A DNA stretch of 64,000 bases from Streptosporangium brasiliense (GCF_030811595.1 NZ_JAUSRB010000002.1:3534001-3598000); one strand, 5' to 3'. Positions 25,277 to 34,449 are shown, counted from the first letter of the stretch. The notes: a model not told the origin generated them from the letters alone. Numbers and translations are program-made.

Positions 25277-27085
25277 TTGAGCACGCGACCGATCGGCGAT
25301 CACGCCCTGCTGTCGGACTGCCGCTCCGCCGCGCTGGTCACCTCCGACGGTTCGGTGGACTGGCTGTGCTTCCCCCGCTTCGACAGCCCGGCGGTCTTCG
25401 CCCGGCTGCTCGACGAGGACGCCGGACACTGGTCCATCCGCCCCGCCGGCCCCGCCGAGGCCACCCGCAGGTATCTGGAGGACTCGCTGGTGCTGGAGAC
25501 CACCTTCCGCAACCAGGACGGGACCGTGGTGCTCCTCGACGCGCTCGCCCTGGGTGGCCGGGAGCGCGGGCACTCGCTGGGCGCCTCCTCGCCGGGAGTG
25601 CTCCTGCGGGAGGTGACCTGCGTCGAGGGGAGCGTGCCGCTGGAGATGACGTACGCGCCGCGACCCGAGTTCGGGCTGGTCCACCCGCTGATGGAGCCGG
25701 TCCGCGGCGGCCTGGTCGCGCGCGGCGGCGCCCACGTCCTCACTCTGTCAGCCCCGGTCGACCTGACGGTGAGCGACTCCACCGCGCGCGCCGCGGTCAC
25801 ACTGCGGGCCGGGCAGCGCCTCTGCCTGGCGCTCCAGGCGAGCTGGGGCTGGGCGCCCGAGCCGCCGCGCCGGCACCCCTGGCGCGTCCACCGCCGCCTC
25901 AAGGACACCGTCGCGGGCTGGCGCTCCTGGTCCCGGCTGCACACCGGCTACCGGGGGCCCTGGCAGGAGCAGGTCGGCCAGAGCGGCCGGGTGCTGCGGG
26001 CGCTGACCTTCTCTCCCACCGGCGCCATCGTCGCGGCGGCCACCACCTCCCTGCCCGAGAGCGTCGGCGGGGAGCGGAACTGGGACTACCGCTACACGTG
26101 GATCCGGGACACCAGCTTCACCCTGCAGGCGCTCGCCACGGCCACGTGCGAGTTGGAGGAGGCGTCGTTCTTCTCCTTCCTGGCCCGCGCCGCGGCCACC
26201 GAGCTCGACCGCGGCGTGGACCTGCAGATCATGTACGGCGTCGGCGGCGAGCGTGACCTGAGCGAGCGGCTGCTGCCCCATCTGGACGGCTGGCGGGGCA
26301 GCGCCCCGGTCCGGGTCGGCAACGACGCGTGGCGCCAGCGCCAGATCGACGTGTACGGAGAGCTGCTCGACGCGGCCTGGCAGCTCTACGGCGACGCGGG
26401 CCGGCTCGATCGGCTCACCCGCTCCTTCCTGGTCGGCGTCGCCGAGACCGCCGCCCGCCGCTGGCAGGAGCCGGACCAGAGCCTCTGGGAGGTGCGCGGG
26501 CCCAGCCGCCACTACGTGCATTCGAAGCTGATGTGCTGGGTCGCCCTGGACCGGGCCGTCGCCCTGGCCCCCACCCTGGGGGCGACCGGCCGCGTCGCCG
26601 AGTGGGAGCGGACCAGGGAGCGGATCCGCGCCGAGATCCTGGCCCGGGGGTGGAGCGAGCGGGTGGGCGCCTTCACCCAGACCTTCGAGACCGACGACCT
26701 GGACGCGTCGGTGCTGATGATGCCCCTGGTCGGCTTCCTGCCCGGCGACGACCCCCGCGTCCGGGCCACGGTGGAGGCCGTCGCCGCGCACCTGACCGAC
26801 GCGCGTGGCCTGGTCCACCGCTATCACAGCGCCGACGGCCTGCCGGGCGGGGAGGGCACGTTCCTGCTGTGCACCTTCTGGCTCGCCCACGCCCTGGCCC
26901 TCGCCGGCCGGGGCGGGCCCGCCAGGAAGGCGTTCGAGACCGCCGCGTCATACGCCAACGACGTCGGTCTCCTGGCCGAGGAGGTCGACTCGGTCACCGG
27001 CGAGCCCATCGGGAACTTCCCGCAGGCGTTCAGCCACATCGGTCTGATCAACGCCGCCCGCGCCATCCGCGACACCGGCGGGTGA
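25277..27085 (+). CDS. Glycoside hydrolase family 15 protein (trehalase/glucoamylase type)
   Basis: This 602-residue protein starts at TTG 25277, supported by GGAGG five bases upstream; an upstream GTG would add a low-complexity leader. The N-terminal beta-sandwich begins RPIGDHALLSDCRSAALVTS, a pattern shared by actinobacterial GH15 enzymes, including trehalases. The (alpha/alpha)6 domain contains NWDYRYTWIRDTSFTLQAL and a C-terminal EEVDSVTGEPIGNFPQAFSH, where the catalytic Glu is expected. It is predicted cytoplasmic. Activity on trehalose or maltose-type sugars cannot be separated by eye. It stands alone after the ABC exporter. Confidence 0.9.
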   Translation: MSTRPIGDHALLSDCRSAALVTSDGSVDWLCFPRFDSPAVFARLLDEDAGHWSIRPAGPAEATRRYLEDSLVLETTFRNQDGTVVLLDALALGGRERGHSLGASSPGVLLREVTCVEGSVPLEMTYAPRPEFGLVHPLMEPVRGGLVARGGAHVLTLSAPVDLTVSDSTARAAVTLRAGQRLCLALQASWGWAPEPPRRHPWRVHRRLKDTVAGWRSWSRLHTGYRGPWQEQVGQSGRVLRALTFSPTGAIVAAATTSLPESVGGERNWDYRYTWIRDTSFTLQALATATCELEEASFFSFLARAAATELDRGVDLQIMYGVGGERDLSERLLPHLDGWRGSAPVRVGNDAWRQRQIDVYGELLDAAWQLYGDAGRLDRLTRSFLVGVAETAARRWQEPDQSLWEVRGPSRHYVHSKLMCWVALDRAVALAPTLGATGRVAEWERTRERIRAEILARGWSERVGAFTQTFETDDLDASVLMMPLVGFLPGDDPRVRATVEAVAAHLTDARGLVHRYHSADGLPGGEGTFLLCTFWLAHALALAGRGGPARKAFETAASYANDVGLLAEEVDSVTGEPIGNFPQAFSHIGLINAARAIRDTGG

Positions 27086-27261
27086 GGGCCGTGCCCGCAC
27101 CGGCCCCGCCGGTGACAGCGGAGTGCCGGGTTTAATCCTTAATGTAATTAAATGGGGATATTTGATACTCCTGTGGGTATTTGTCCACATGGAAGGTTCT
27201 GGGGCGGGAAGGGCGTATGTGGTGACGGAAAATCCGTCAGACCACATTCCCGGAGGTAGTC

Positions 27262-27897
27262 ATGGCACTACGGACCCCGCTCACGGCGATCGCGGCGACC
27301 TCCGCTGCCGTGCTGGCGTTGCTGGGTGGCACGCCGGCCTCGGCCCTGGCACCGACACCCACACCCACGCCGACGTCGATGTCATCGGGTAAGGATCAGC
27401 CGTCCGCACAGGACAGGCAGTTCATGGTCCAGGCGCACCAGGGCAACCTCGCCGAGATCGCCGCCGGCAAGCTCGCCCAGCGCAAGGGGACGTCCAAGGA
27501 CGTCCGCGCGATCGGGGCCCTGCTCGTCGCCGACCACGCCAAGCTCGACCGCAAGCTCAGGGACGTCGCGCGGCGTCTCAGGGTGTCCCTGCCCCACGAG
27601 GCGACGGCGCGCCAGCAGACCAAGGCCAAGGAGCTGGGCGCCCTGTCCGGCGCGGAGTTCGACAAGGCCTGGACCAAAGCGATGATCTACGGCCACCGCG
27701 CGGCCCTGGCCGCCGCCAGGAAGGAGGCCGACAGCGGGTCGCTGCCCCAGGTCGAGGCGCTCGCCAAGGCCAGCCAGCCGGTCATCCAGGACCACCTCGA
27801 CAAGTTGCTCGCCGCCCAGAAGTCCCTCGGCGCCCTGGGGGCGGTCCCGCCGCGGACGGTCCAGGTGGCGGCCGCGCCGCAGGCGGCCACCGGTTGA
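27262..27897 (+). CDS. DUF4142 exported protein
   Basis: The 211-residue protein carries a signal peptide (LTAIAATSAAVLALLGGTPASALA) and a TPTPTPTS linker. A helical DUF4142 domain follows (AQDRQFMVQAHQGNLAEI; DHAKLDRKLRDVARRL; AKASQPVIQDHLDKL). DUF4142 proteins resemble ferritin-like bundles; function is unknown. GGAGG precedes the ATG. The AT-rich upstream region (27120-27200) contains GGGTAT, a -10 type element of actinobacterial stress sigma factors, but no matching -35 was found. Confidence 0.88.
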   Translation: MALRTPLTAIAATSAAVLALLGGTPASALAPTPTPTPTSMSSGKDQPSAQDRQFMVQAHQGNLAEIAAGKLAQRKGTSKDVRAIGALLVADHAKLDRKLRDVARRLRVSLPHEATARQQTKAKELGALSGAEFDKAWTKAMIYGHRAALAAARKEADSGSLPQVEALAKASQPVIQDHLDKLLAAQKSLGALGAVPPRTVQVAAAPQAATG

Positions 27898-28066
27898 CCG
27901 TCCGGTTCGGGACGGGCCCCGAGGTGGTCCGCGGCGAGGGCGGGCGAGATCCGTCCAGTCATCCGCAACCGGTGCGCAGGACCGTCGGTCTATTCATGGG
28001 GTGAGAGCCCATTCCATGCGGGGACGAGAGGAACGGTCGTGACGGCGGGATCACCACGGGGATCGG

Positions 28067-28088
28067 CATGATCTCGCACGAGATCATG
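28067..28088. promoter_or_regulatory. Palindrome over the DUF6183 start codon
   Basis: CATGATCTCG and CGAGATCATG are perfect 10-base arms around CA. The first arm contains the ATG at 28068 and the second contains the in-frame ATG at 28086. It could be an operator or a translation-blocking hairpin. Confidence 0.5.
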
Positions 28089-29141
28089 AGCGGGCCGCAC
28101 GGGCCGGCCCTGTCGCGCGTCCCGGGCGACGCCGGGGCGCTGGCCGAGCTGGTGCGCGGCCAGTACGGCGATGACCAGTACGGCGGCCGGCACGGTGGCG
28201 GCCGGCAGGACGGCCGGATCCGAGACCTGGCCGCGCTGCTGGCCGAGCAGCGGCCGCTCCACCACCTGCTGCCCCTGCTGGAGCGCGTGCCCGCCGAGCC
28301 GGACGCGTGGGCGGAGCTGGTCGCCTGCCTGGCGCAGGAGCTGGTGGTGCGCCGCGTCAACCTGGCCCGGGTGCCCGCGGCGGTGCGGTGCGCGGCCGCC
28401 CTGCGGGAGCTGGGCCACCCCCTGGCCGGGCTGCCCCTGAAGCGCACCCGGGCGGAGCGCCAGGCGGACGCGGCCTGCTCCGGCCCCGGCTGGACGCCCT
28501 ACCGCCGGCTCCCCGTCCCGGAGCACCCGGAGATCACGCGGCTCCTCCAGGACCCGGCCGGACCGGAGGGTCCGGTGGCCGGGGGAGGAGGGGAGCGCCC
28601 CACCCCGCGGTGGGACGCCTGGCTCGCGCGTGGAGGGGCTCCGGGTCGCGGAGCCGAGATCGTGAGCACCCGGGAGGACGGGCGGCTGATCACCGCCGCG
28701 GTGGAGCACTGGAGCTCGCCGGGGGAGGCGATGATCATCGAGCTCCCCCGGTGTCTCGACCCCCGGGGGCTGGTGCCCCTGGGAGTGAACACGTTCCTGC
28801 CGGATGCCTTCGGCGCCCGGATCGCGCTGAACGGCGAGCGGGCCGGGCTGAGCGCGGTGGTGGGCGAGCTGTTCACCATGGCCTACTGCGACGCCACCTA
28901 CTCCCGAGGGCTCCGCGGCGGGTACGGCAGGCTGAAGGCGTGGCAGTCGGTCGCCGGGTTCGTGCGCGCCCCGGCCGAGGCGTCCGTCCACCGGGTCAAC
29001 GAGCTCGCCGCCCGGTGGCGATGGATGGCGTTCAGGACCACCAGGCGGCAGCCGTACTGGGTGTACCAGGAGCTCGCGATCGGCGCGCTCAGCCCGCGCG
29101 GAGACGTGCTGAGCCTGCTGGTCTCCCACGACACCGACTAG
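28068..29141 (+). CDS. DUF6183-like protein
   Basis: The protein has 357 residues. The C-terminal part, RGLRGGYGRLKAWQSVAGF followed by YQELAIGALSPRGDVLSLL and a final HDTD, matches my memory of DUF6183, whose members end in a similar TDTD motif. The N-terminal half is helical with Leu-rich repeats. No signal peptide or membrane segment is visible. The start is ATG 28068 or ATG 28086, inside a palindrome. No operon partner is evident. Confidence 0.65.
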   Translation: MISHEIMSGPHGPALSRVPGDAGALAELVRGQYGDDQYGGRHGGGRQDGRIRDLAALLAEQRPLHHLLPLLERVPAEPDAWAELVACLAQELVVRRVNLARVPAAVRCAAALRELGHPLAGLPLKRTRAERQADAACSGPGWTPYRRLPVPEHPEITRLLQDPAGPEGPVAGGGGERPTPRWDAWLARGGAPGRGAEIVSTREDGRLITAAVEHWSSPGEAMIIELPRCLDPRGLVPLGVNTFLPDAFGARIALNGERAGLSAVVGELFTMAYCDATYSRGLRGGYGRLKAWQSVAGFVRAPAEASVHRVNELAARWRWMAFRTTRRQPYWVYQELAIGALSPRGDVLSLLVSHDTD

Positions 29142-29159
29142 TAGTGCTTTGTTAGGTTT

Positions 29160-29290
29160 TCAGGGTGGCCGTTGGTGGCAGGTGGGGTATCGGCCTGTCC
29201 AGGCCGCCAGCAGGGCTTGGAGCTCCTTGAGGACCCGGTGGAGCGTCAGGCCACCCCGACCGCTTCTGGGCTGCTCAAGCGCAGCTCGGT
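29160..29290 (-). pseudogene. Possible transposase 3' remnant
   Basis: On the minus strand, an open stretch ending at 29160 reads LTLHRVLKELQALLAAWTGR and a short Cys-containing tail before its stop, resembling the last residues of DDE transposases of actinobacteria. The adjacent TAGTAGTGCTTTGTTAGG at 29140-29157 looks like an element end. The remainder of the gene is absent. The rest of the 29142-29377 gap shows nothing else. Confidence 0.3.
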
Positions 29291-29377
29291 GCAGAAGTTG
29301 ATCTTCATCCGCGCTTCGCCCGCTATCGTCACCAGCTGTTCATGGTTGCTCGGGACCCCGAATCCCGCTTCGATCGA

Positions 29378-29980
29378 TCAGGGAACGGGCGGCCCGCCGT
29401 CCCCGGGCCGTTCGGGCGCAGCCGTCGAGCGGGCGCGGGCCTGCCGGGCGAGGTCGCCGAACAGTTGCGCCGGTGGCACGATCTGGCCCTCCTTGCCGAT
29501 CGGTGAGGGTGCCAGCGGCACCAGCAGATCGGTGGCCGGCGAGTGCAGCCACAGCGCCATCAGGTACAGCCCGGGGATCCGGAGCAGCCGTAGCTCGAAG
29601 GCGGCCTTCTCCAGAATCGGCAGCGCCCGGGCGGCGTGGACGGCGGTGGCGGTGGCGGCCGCGAACCGTCCCTCATTGAACTGCGGCGGCTGCGGGGTGC
29701 CGTCCGGGGCCTGGGCGGTCTCGGCGCTGGCGAGCACCTCCCCGCCGGCTGTGACCAGGTAGCGCCAGCCCACCGGCTGGGCCGCGGCCAGACCGGCGCC
29801 GGAGGTGATGTCGTCGAGCCCGATCGTGAAGACCTGGTGCGGCGTGGACACCTCAAGCTGGTCCCGTTGGGCGAGGCGCAAGGCCGGGGTGGAGAAGCGC
29901 GAGTCGTCGGCCAGGGCGTGCAGCTTGGCTCGGACGGTCTCGGGGACGTTGGCCGGGGGGGTGGGCAGGTGTAGGGGCAT
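29378..29980 (-). CDS. Unknown protein paired with a papain-like protease
   Basis: The protein has 200 residues, no signal peptide and no membrane helix. It opens MPLHLPTPPANVPETVRAKL and contains LHALADDSRFSTPALRLAQ and a hydrophobic C-terminal region (LRIPGLYLMALWLHS). It is the downstream partner of the protease gene with 12 bases between them, so the two are co-transcribed. A chaperone, inhibitor or substrate role is possible. No family was recognised. Confidence 0.7.
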   Translation of the reverse strand: MPLHLPTPPANVPETVRAKLHALADDSRFSTPALRLAQRDQLEVSTPHQVFTIGLDDITSGAGLAAAQPVGWRYLVTAGGEVLASAETAQAPDGTPQPPQFNEGRFAAATATAVHAARALPILEKAAFELRLLRIPGLYLMALWLHSPATDLLVPLAPSPIGKEGQIVPPAQLFGDLARQARARSTAAPERPGDGGPPVP

Positions 29981-29992
29981 TCGCTGTTCTCC

Positions 29993-30997
29993 TTACCGCT
30001 TGGTCCGGTAGGTGGCGTCCCAGAGTCCCGAGCCCTGGTAGTTGTTGCGGAAGGTGTCATAGGGCACCTCAGAGGTGCCGTACCAAGGATCGGCCACGCT
30101 GACGTAGTCGACCCCGCCGGAGTTGTAGCATCCGCGGACGACCACGGCATGTCCGCCGCCGCCGCGCCATTGGACACGTACCCCGATCGGGCTGGGGGCC
30201 TGCAGTTCAACGCGGATCTGGTTCAGGCTCAGGGCGCCCGCCAGCCAGTCGCGGTAATGCCCGACCCGGCTCAGCGCTTTGTCCGTGTACCAGGGCTTGT
30301 TACAGCTGCCGGTGTCGGATGCGGCCGGACCGCAGCAGGTGTTGAGCCCGAACTCGGCGTTGACCATGGAACACTGGGTCCACGTGGTGGCCGGGTTGAA
30401 GAAGGCCGCGACGCTGACCGCGGTGGCCGACCAGCACCAGTAGGTCTGCTCCTGGTACTGCATCGCGAAGTCGAGCCGCTGTTCGTCCACCGCGTCGAGG
30501 ACGAACATCTCGTTCGGCCCGTCACCGGTGTATTGGCAGTTGACCGTCCCGCTTCCTGCGCTTGAGTACACGTTCACGAGATAGCCGTCCATGCGCAGGT
30601 ACACGTTCGGGAAGGCGACCGATTGCAGCGAGACCAGATCGTAGTCCCGGTTGACGACGCGGAACTTCTCATACGGTCCGGCGCCGCCGTACTGGCAGTT
30701 GACCGTCCCGCCTCCGGAGCTGGTGTACGCCGTCACGGCAGAGCCGTCCATCCGCAGGTACACGTTCGGGAAGGCGACCGATTCCAGCGCGATCGAACCG
30801 TCGACCTGGGGGCGGACCCGGAATCTCTCCGACGAGCTCGTGGGTCCGTACTGGCAGTTGACCGTTCCGCCGCCGGAGCTGGTGAAGGAGGTAACCGTCC
30901 GGCCGTCCAAGCGGAGATGCACGTTGTGGAAGGCCCCGGACCGAATCGTGATGGGGGTGTTGCCGAGTGCCGCCAGGTCGCCTGCTTTCAACGCCAT
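29993..30997 (-). CDS. Papain-like cysteine protease with trefoil-like repeats
   Basis: This 334-residue protein starts at ATG 30997 after AGGAAGG. Residues 15-165 contain three repeats each ending in GTVNCQY, resembling beta-trefoil (fascin/ricin-like) repeats that often bind sugars or actin-like surfaces. Residues 180-334 resemble AvrRpt2/C39-type papain-like proteases: the nucleophile in TYWCWSATA (Cys188), GGGHAVVVRG (His283) and VADPWYG (Asp303). No signal peptide is seen, so export would need another route. The operon partner lies 12 bases downstream. Confidence 0.82.
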   Translation of the reverse strand: MALKAGDLAALGNTPITIRSGAFHNVHLRLDGRTVTSFTSSGGGTVNCQYGPTSSSERFRVRPQVDGSIALESVAFPNVYLRMDGSAVTAYTSSGGGTVNCQYGGAGPYEKFRVVNRDYDLVSLQSVAFPNVYLRMDGYLVNVYSSAGSGTVNCQYTGDGPNEMFVLDAVDEQRLDFAMQYQEQTYWCWSATAVSVAAFFNPATTWTQCSMVNAEFGLNTCCGPAASDTGSCNKPWYTDKALSRVGHYRDWLAGALSLNQIRVELQAPSPIGVRVQWRGGGGHAVVVRGCYNSGGVDYVSVADPWYGTSEVPYDTFRNNYQGSGLWDATYRTKR

Positions 30998-31284
30998 GAT
31001 CACCTTCCTGCGCATGGATGGGAACGCGGCCGCTGGAGTGGGTGGAACAGGTCTCCTCCGGCGAGGGATAGCCGGGCACGCTGGAGACCCCGGAACACAG
31101 ACGCAGCGACCCCCTCGTCCTCCCGGTGCGGCCTCCCTAACATCCGCCGATCCGGCCGCCGAGTCACTAGCCACACCTGTCCGTATCAGGACATTTCGGG
31201 GAGACGGCCGCCGGCCGGGTCGGCCGCGCCCGGTCATGGTGATCGGCGACGTGCTGGCCATGGCGCCGGCCCGGCGCGGGCGCG

Positions 31285-31383
31285 GCCAGTCCGGTCACTC
31301 AGGTCGCCCGCGAGCTCGGCGTCGGCCGGTCGACGCTGTACCGGGCGTTGGAGGGCGATGACCTGAGCGGTCTCGAAAGCTGA
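31285..31383 (+). pseudogene. Recombinase C-terminal helix-turn-helix fragment
   Basis: The reading frame gives VTQVARELGVGRSTLYRALEG and ends at a TGA at 31381. This is the C-terminal DNA-binding hairpin of serine resolvases and invertases of the Hin type. The catalytic domain is missing upstream, so it is a scar of a lost mobile element. The remaining part of the 30998-31438 gap holds no gene. Confidence 0.65.
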
Positions 31384-31438
31384 TCTTGCATGGCTGAACC
31401 CCCGGCCCGGCCGGGGGTTCCACCTGCAGCGGGTGTGG

Positions 31439-32524
31439 TCAGCAGGTGAAGGTGATCGGGTTGGCCTGCCAGCCGGAGTTGACGTAGTAGGTCTTTCCGG
31501 GTTGAGGGGTGTCGTTGATCCACAGGACGAGGCGGTGGGTTCCGGGGGTGAGGCCGGGGACGGTGAGGGCGGCGGTGCCACTGCCGTTGGTGTCTGTGGT
31601 CAGGTTCACGCCGGTCCAGACAAAGTCCGAGCCGTCCAACTTGTAGACCAGATGGAAGGTTTTGCCGGGCTGGTTGGTCTGGCGGAGGACGACCTGGAGG
31701 GTGAGGGTGCCGCCGACGCAGGCGGCGGTGGCGTAGCTGTTCTGGCTGTTGATGGTCTGGCCGAACCCGTTCTCCGCTATGGGAACGAGCTGCTGACCGG
31801 TGTAGGAGGGAGCCCCGGCAGGGGCGGCAGCGGGGCTGTCGAGCACCGTCAGCACGACACAGCCGGGCCGGCCGCCTGTGCTGGCCACGACGGTGCCGCC
31901 GCCCTGGACGGGAGTGCCGCCGGAGCCGCCGGTGGGGGGAGTGGACGGCAGCGGGCCGCTGGCGACATAGCTGCTCGCCCCCGCTCCTCCCTTGAAACCT
32001 CCGCCGGGGTCGGCGGTTGGGCTCGCTCCGGTGCCACCGTTGCGGAGCAGCCCGCTGTCGGCCGGGAACAGGCCGGAGCCGCCGGCGCCACCCGCGCCGT
32101 GGGCGCCCGCTACTCCGCCGGTGCCTCCACCGGCCCCGGCCTTCCCGCCGCCTCCGCCGCGTGCGGCCACCACGACCGCGCCGCCGGTGCTGACGGTGCT
32201 GTCCCCGCCGTTGGTACCGGGTTGCCCGGCCTGCCCGGGGGTGTCGCGCGCGAAGTTGGGCGGAGCTGAGGCACCACCTGTGCCGGCTGCCCCGACGGTG
32301 ACCGTGAGGGTGCCGTCGGACGACGTGGTCACGATGGCGCGCACATACCCGCCCGAACCGCCGCCTCCGCCCGCGCCGCCCCAGGACACCGGGAAATTGC
32401 TGACGTTCCCGGCACCGCCTCCGCCGCCGCCCCCACCGCCGCCCCATGCCTCCACGAGCACACTCGACCCCGGCGGCGCAGTGACCGTGTAGGTGCCCGG
32501 GGTGGTGAAATCCTGCAGCTTCAT
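31439..32524 (-). CDS. Glycine-rich fibre-like protein
   Basis: The 361-residue protein starts MKLQDFTTPGTYTVTAPPGS, followed by LVEAWGGGGGGG and a long Gly-rich region to residue about 235, the pattern of glycine-rich surface or phage-fibre domains. The C-terminal 120 residues are beta-rich (LTLQVVLRQTNQPGKTFHLV; PGTHRLVLWINDTPQPGK) and hold two cysteines. There is no signal peptide. It lies between the recombinase scar and the IS110 element, and its promoter would be in the 32525-32860 stretch. A tail-fibre-like or adhesive role is inferred. Confidence 0.75.
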   Translation of the reverse strand: MKLQDFTTPGTYTVTAPPGSSVLVEAWGGGGGGGGGGAGNVSNFPVSWGGAGGGGGSGGYVRAIVTTSSDGTLTVTVGAAGTGGASAPPNFARDTPGQAGQPGTNGGDSTVSTGGAVVVAARGGGGGKAGAGGGTGGVAGAHGAGGAGGSGLFPADSGLLRNGGTGASPTADPGGGFKGGAGASSYVASGPLPSTPPTGGSGGTPVQGGGTVVASTGGRPGCVVLTVLDSPAAAPAGAPSYTGQQLVPIAENGFGQTINSQNSYATAACVGGTLTLQVVLRQTNQPGKTFHLVYKLDGSDFVWTGVNLTTDTNGSGTAALTVPGLTPGTHRLVLWINDTPQPGKTYYVNSGWQANPITFTC

Positions 32525-32744
32525 CGCGGCGTCCCGTTCTTAGCCATCTCGCAGCGTCTGGGCAGGCGTCCGCCCTCCCGAAGCCTAAGATCATCCCGCC
32601 GCACTGTCCCTCACGCACCGGACACCACTTTCGTCCCCACTGGCCCGCATCTCTGTACCTTTCGCCACTTGTGGGGTCCCGGTAGTAAGGGGCACTCCAC
32701 TACCTGGCGGCTAATCGCATGTTGTGAGCAGGCGCCAGCCTCAG

Positions 32745-32895
32745 AGCCTGACTTGGCGAGGGCACTGGATGCCTATCCTCAGACCGGCCGGGACTGGTGT
32801 CTGCTCACCGACCGATCCGCCGCCGTCGTGGTCGATGGATGCCGGGCTGATGAGCCTGACTTCGGGAGGGCCCTCAAGATCTGCCTCCCGACCGG
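32745..32895 (+). repeat. Imperfect direct repeat upstream of IS110
   Basis: Two copies starting GAGCCTGACTT then GAGGGC and ending ACCGGCC occur at about 32745-32802 and 32852-32896. They lie in the 628-base gap before the IS110 transposase. One copy overlaps the hairpin at 32863-32903. Confidence 0.5.
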
Positions 32896-33152
32896 CCCTC
32901 CCGGCATTCGCCCGTCACGACCCCGGCTTTTCGACGAGCGTGGCGTTCGTGGTTCGAGCCCGTCTGCGGGATCGACCTCCTCAACGCGGCCGAGCCGGTG
33001 AGCTCTTGCGGCAGAAGGAGGCCCCGTGGATCGCTGGGGTCGCGAACGGCTGATCGGATGTCGGACCGGCGAGTCCTTCGATTAGCGGGCCGCGCGTCTC
33101 CGCTGCGGTTTGGAGCTGCACCGATGGTCGGCTGTCTGTCCTTGGAGGAACA
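32840..33152 (+). ncRNA. Candidate IS110 bridge RNA region
   Basis: IS110-type elements encode a structured RNA in the non-coding end beside the transposase that pairs with donor and target DNA. This stretch has a perfect 10-bp stem (CGGGAGGGCC at 32863-32872 with its complement at 32894-32903) around a 21-base loop, the layout expected for one of the guide loops. Boundaries and the guide sequences are not known. Confidence 0.35.
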
Positions 33153-34388
33153 TTGGCGAAGCTGTTTTGCGGGATCGACTGGGCCGAACACCACCACGAC
33201 ATCGCCATCGTCGACGACACCGGCGTCCGAGTCGCCAAGGCCCGCATCAGCAACGACGCCGCGGGCCTGCGCGCGCTGCTGGAGCTGCTGGCCGGCGCCG
33301 GCGACCACCCGGACGACCCGATCCCGGTCGCGATCGAAAAGCCGCACGGCCTACTGGTGGCCTGCCTGCGCGCGACCGGACGGCAGGTGTTCGCCATCAA
33401 CCCCTACACGGTCTCGCGCTATCGAGACCGGCACGGGGTCGCGCGCAAGAAGTCCGACGAGCAGGACGCGTTGATCCTGGCCAATATCTTGCGCACCGAC
33501 ATGGCCGCGCACCGGCCGCTGCCCGCCGACTCCGACCTGGCCCGGGCGATCACCGTGCTGGCCCGCGCCCAGCAGGACGCGGTCTGGGACCGCATCCAGC
33601 TCGGCCAGCGGATCCGGTCGCTGCTGCACGACTACTTCACCGCCGCCTTGCAGGCGTTTGCGCATCTGCGTAACGGTGGCGTCACCAGGGCCGAGGCCCG
33701 GGTCATCCTCGCGCCGGCGCCCACTCCCGCCCGCGCCGCCGTCCTCACCCGCGGGCAGCTGCGGGCCGCGCTCAAACGGGCCAGGCGGGCTCGCTACCTC
33801 GACCGAGACGTCGAACGACTTCACGCGATCTTCCGCGCCGAACACATGCGGTTGCCCGACTTGATCGAGCAGGCCATGGGGCACCAGCTCACCGCCCTGC
33901 TCGGCCAGCTCGAAGCGGCCTGCACGGCTGAGCAGAACCTGGCCACCCGCGTCGAGGAATCCTTCGCCCAGCACCCCGACGCCGAGATCATCACCAGCTT
34001 CCCGGGAGTCGGTTCACTGGTCGGCGCCCGCATCCTGGCTGAGATCGGCGACGACCGGACCCGCTTCACCGATGCTCGCGGCCTGAAGGCCTATGCCGGC
34101 TCGGCGCCGGTCACCCGAGCCAGTGGCAAGTCGCGGCACATCATGACCCGCAAGGTGAAGAACGACCGCCTGGCCGCCGCCGGCTACATCTGGGCCTTCG
34201 CCGCGCTACGGCCCTCACCAGGCGCGCGGGGGCACTACGACCGCCGCAAAGCAGCCGACGACGCCCATACCGCAGCTCCGCGGCACCTGTTCAACCGACT
34301 GATCGGCTGCCTCTATCACTGCCTCCAAAAGCGCCGAACCTACGACGGGTCCATCGCGTTTCCACCTCACCCAGCAGCCGTCGCTTGA
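33153..34388 (+). CDS. IS110-family transposase
   Basis: The protein has 411 residues. The start is a TTG with GGAGGA three bases upstream. The N-terminal RuvC-like DEDD domain shows GIDWAEHHHDIAIVDD, then VAIEKPHG, then RKKSDEQDALILANIL. The C-terminal domain has SFPGVGSLVGARILAEIGD and LKAYAGSAPVTRASGKSR with the conserved Ser. Both domains are complete and uninterrupted, so the element may be active. It separates the glycine-rich gene from a broken phosphotransferase gene. The right boundary is somewhere in 34389-34460. Confidence 0.95.
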   Translation: MAKLFCGIDWAEHHHDIAIVDDTGVRVAKARISNDAAGLRALLELLAGAGDHPDDPIPVAIEKPHGLLVACLRATGRQVFAINPYTVSRYRDRHGVARKKSDEQDALILANILRTDMAAHRPLPADSDLARAITVLARAQQDAVWDRIQLGQRIRSLLHDYFTAALQAFAHLRNGGVTRAEARVILAPAPTPARAAVLTRGQLRAALKRARRARYLDRDVERLHAIFRAEHMRLPDLIEQAMGHQLTALLGQLEAACTAEQNLATRVEESFAQHPDAEIITSFPGVGSLVGARILAEIGDDRTRFTDARGLKAYAGSAPVTRASGKSRHIMTRKVKNDRLAAAGYIWAFAALRPSPGARGHYDRRKAADDAHTAAPRHLFNRLIGCLYHCLQKRRTYDGSIAFPPHPAAVA

Positions 34389-34449
34389 CACCACAACATG
34401 CTCGGATGTCTGAGGACACGTTCGCAAGCGGAGGGCCGGGTAGCGCCGC

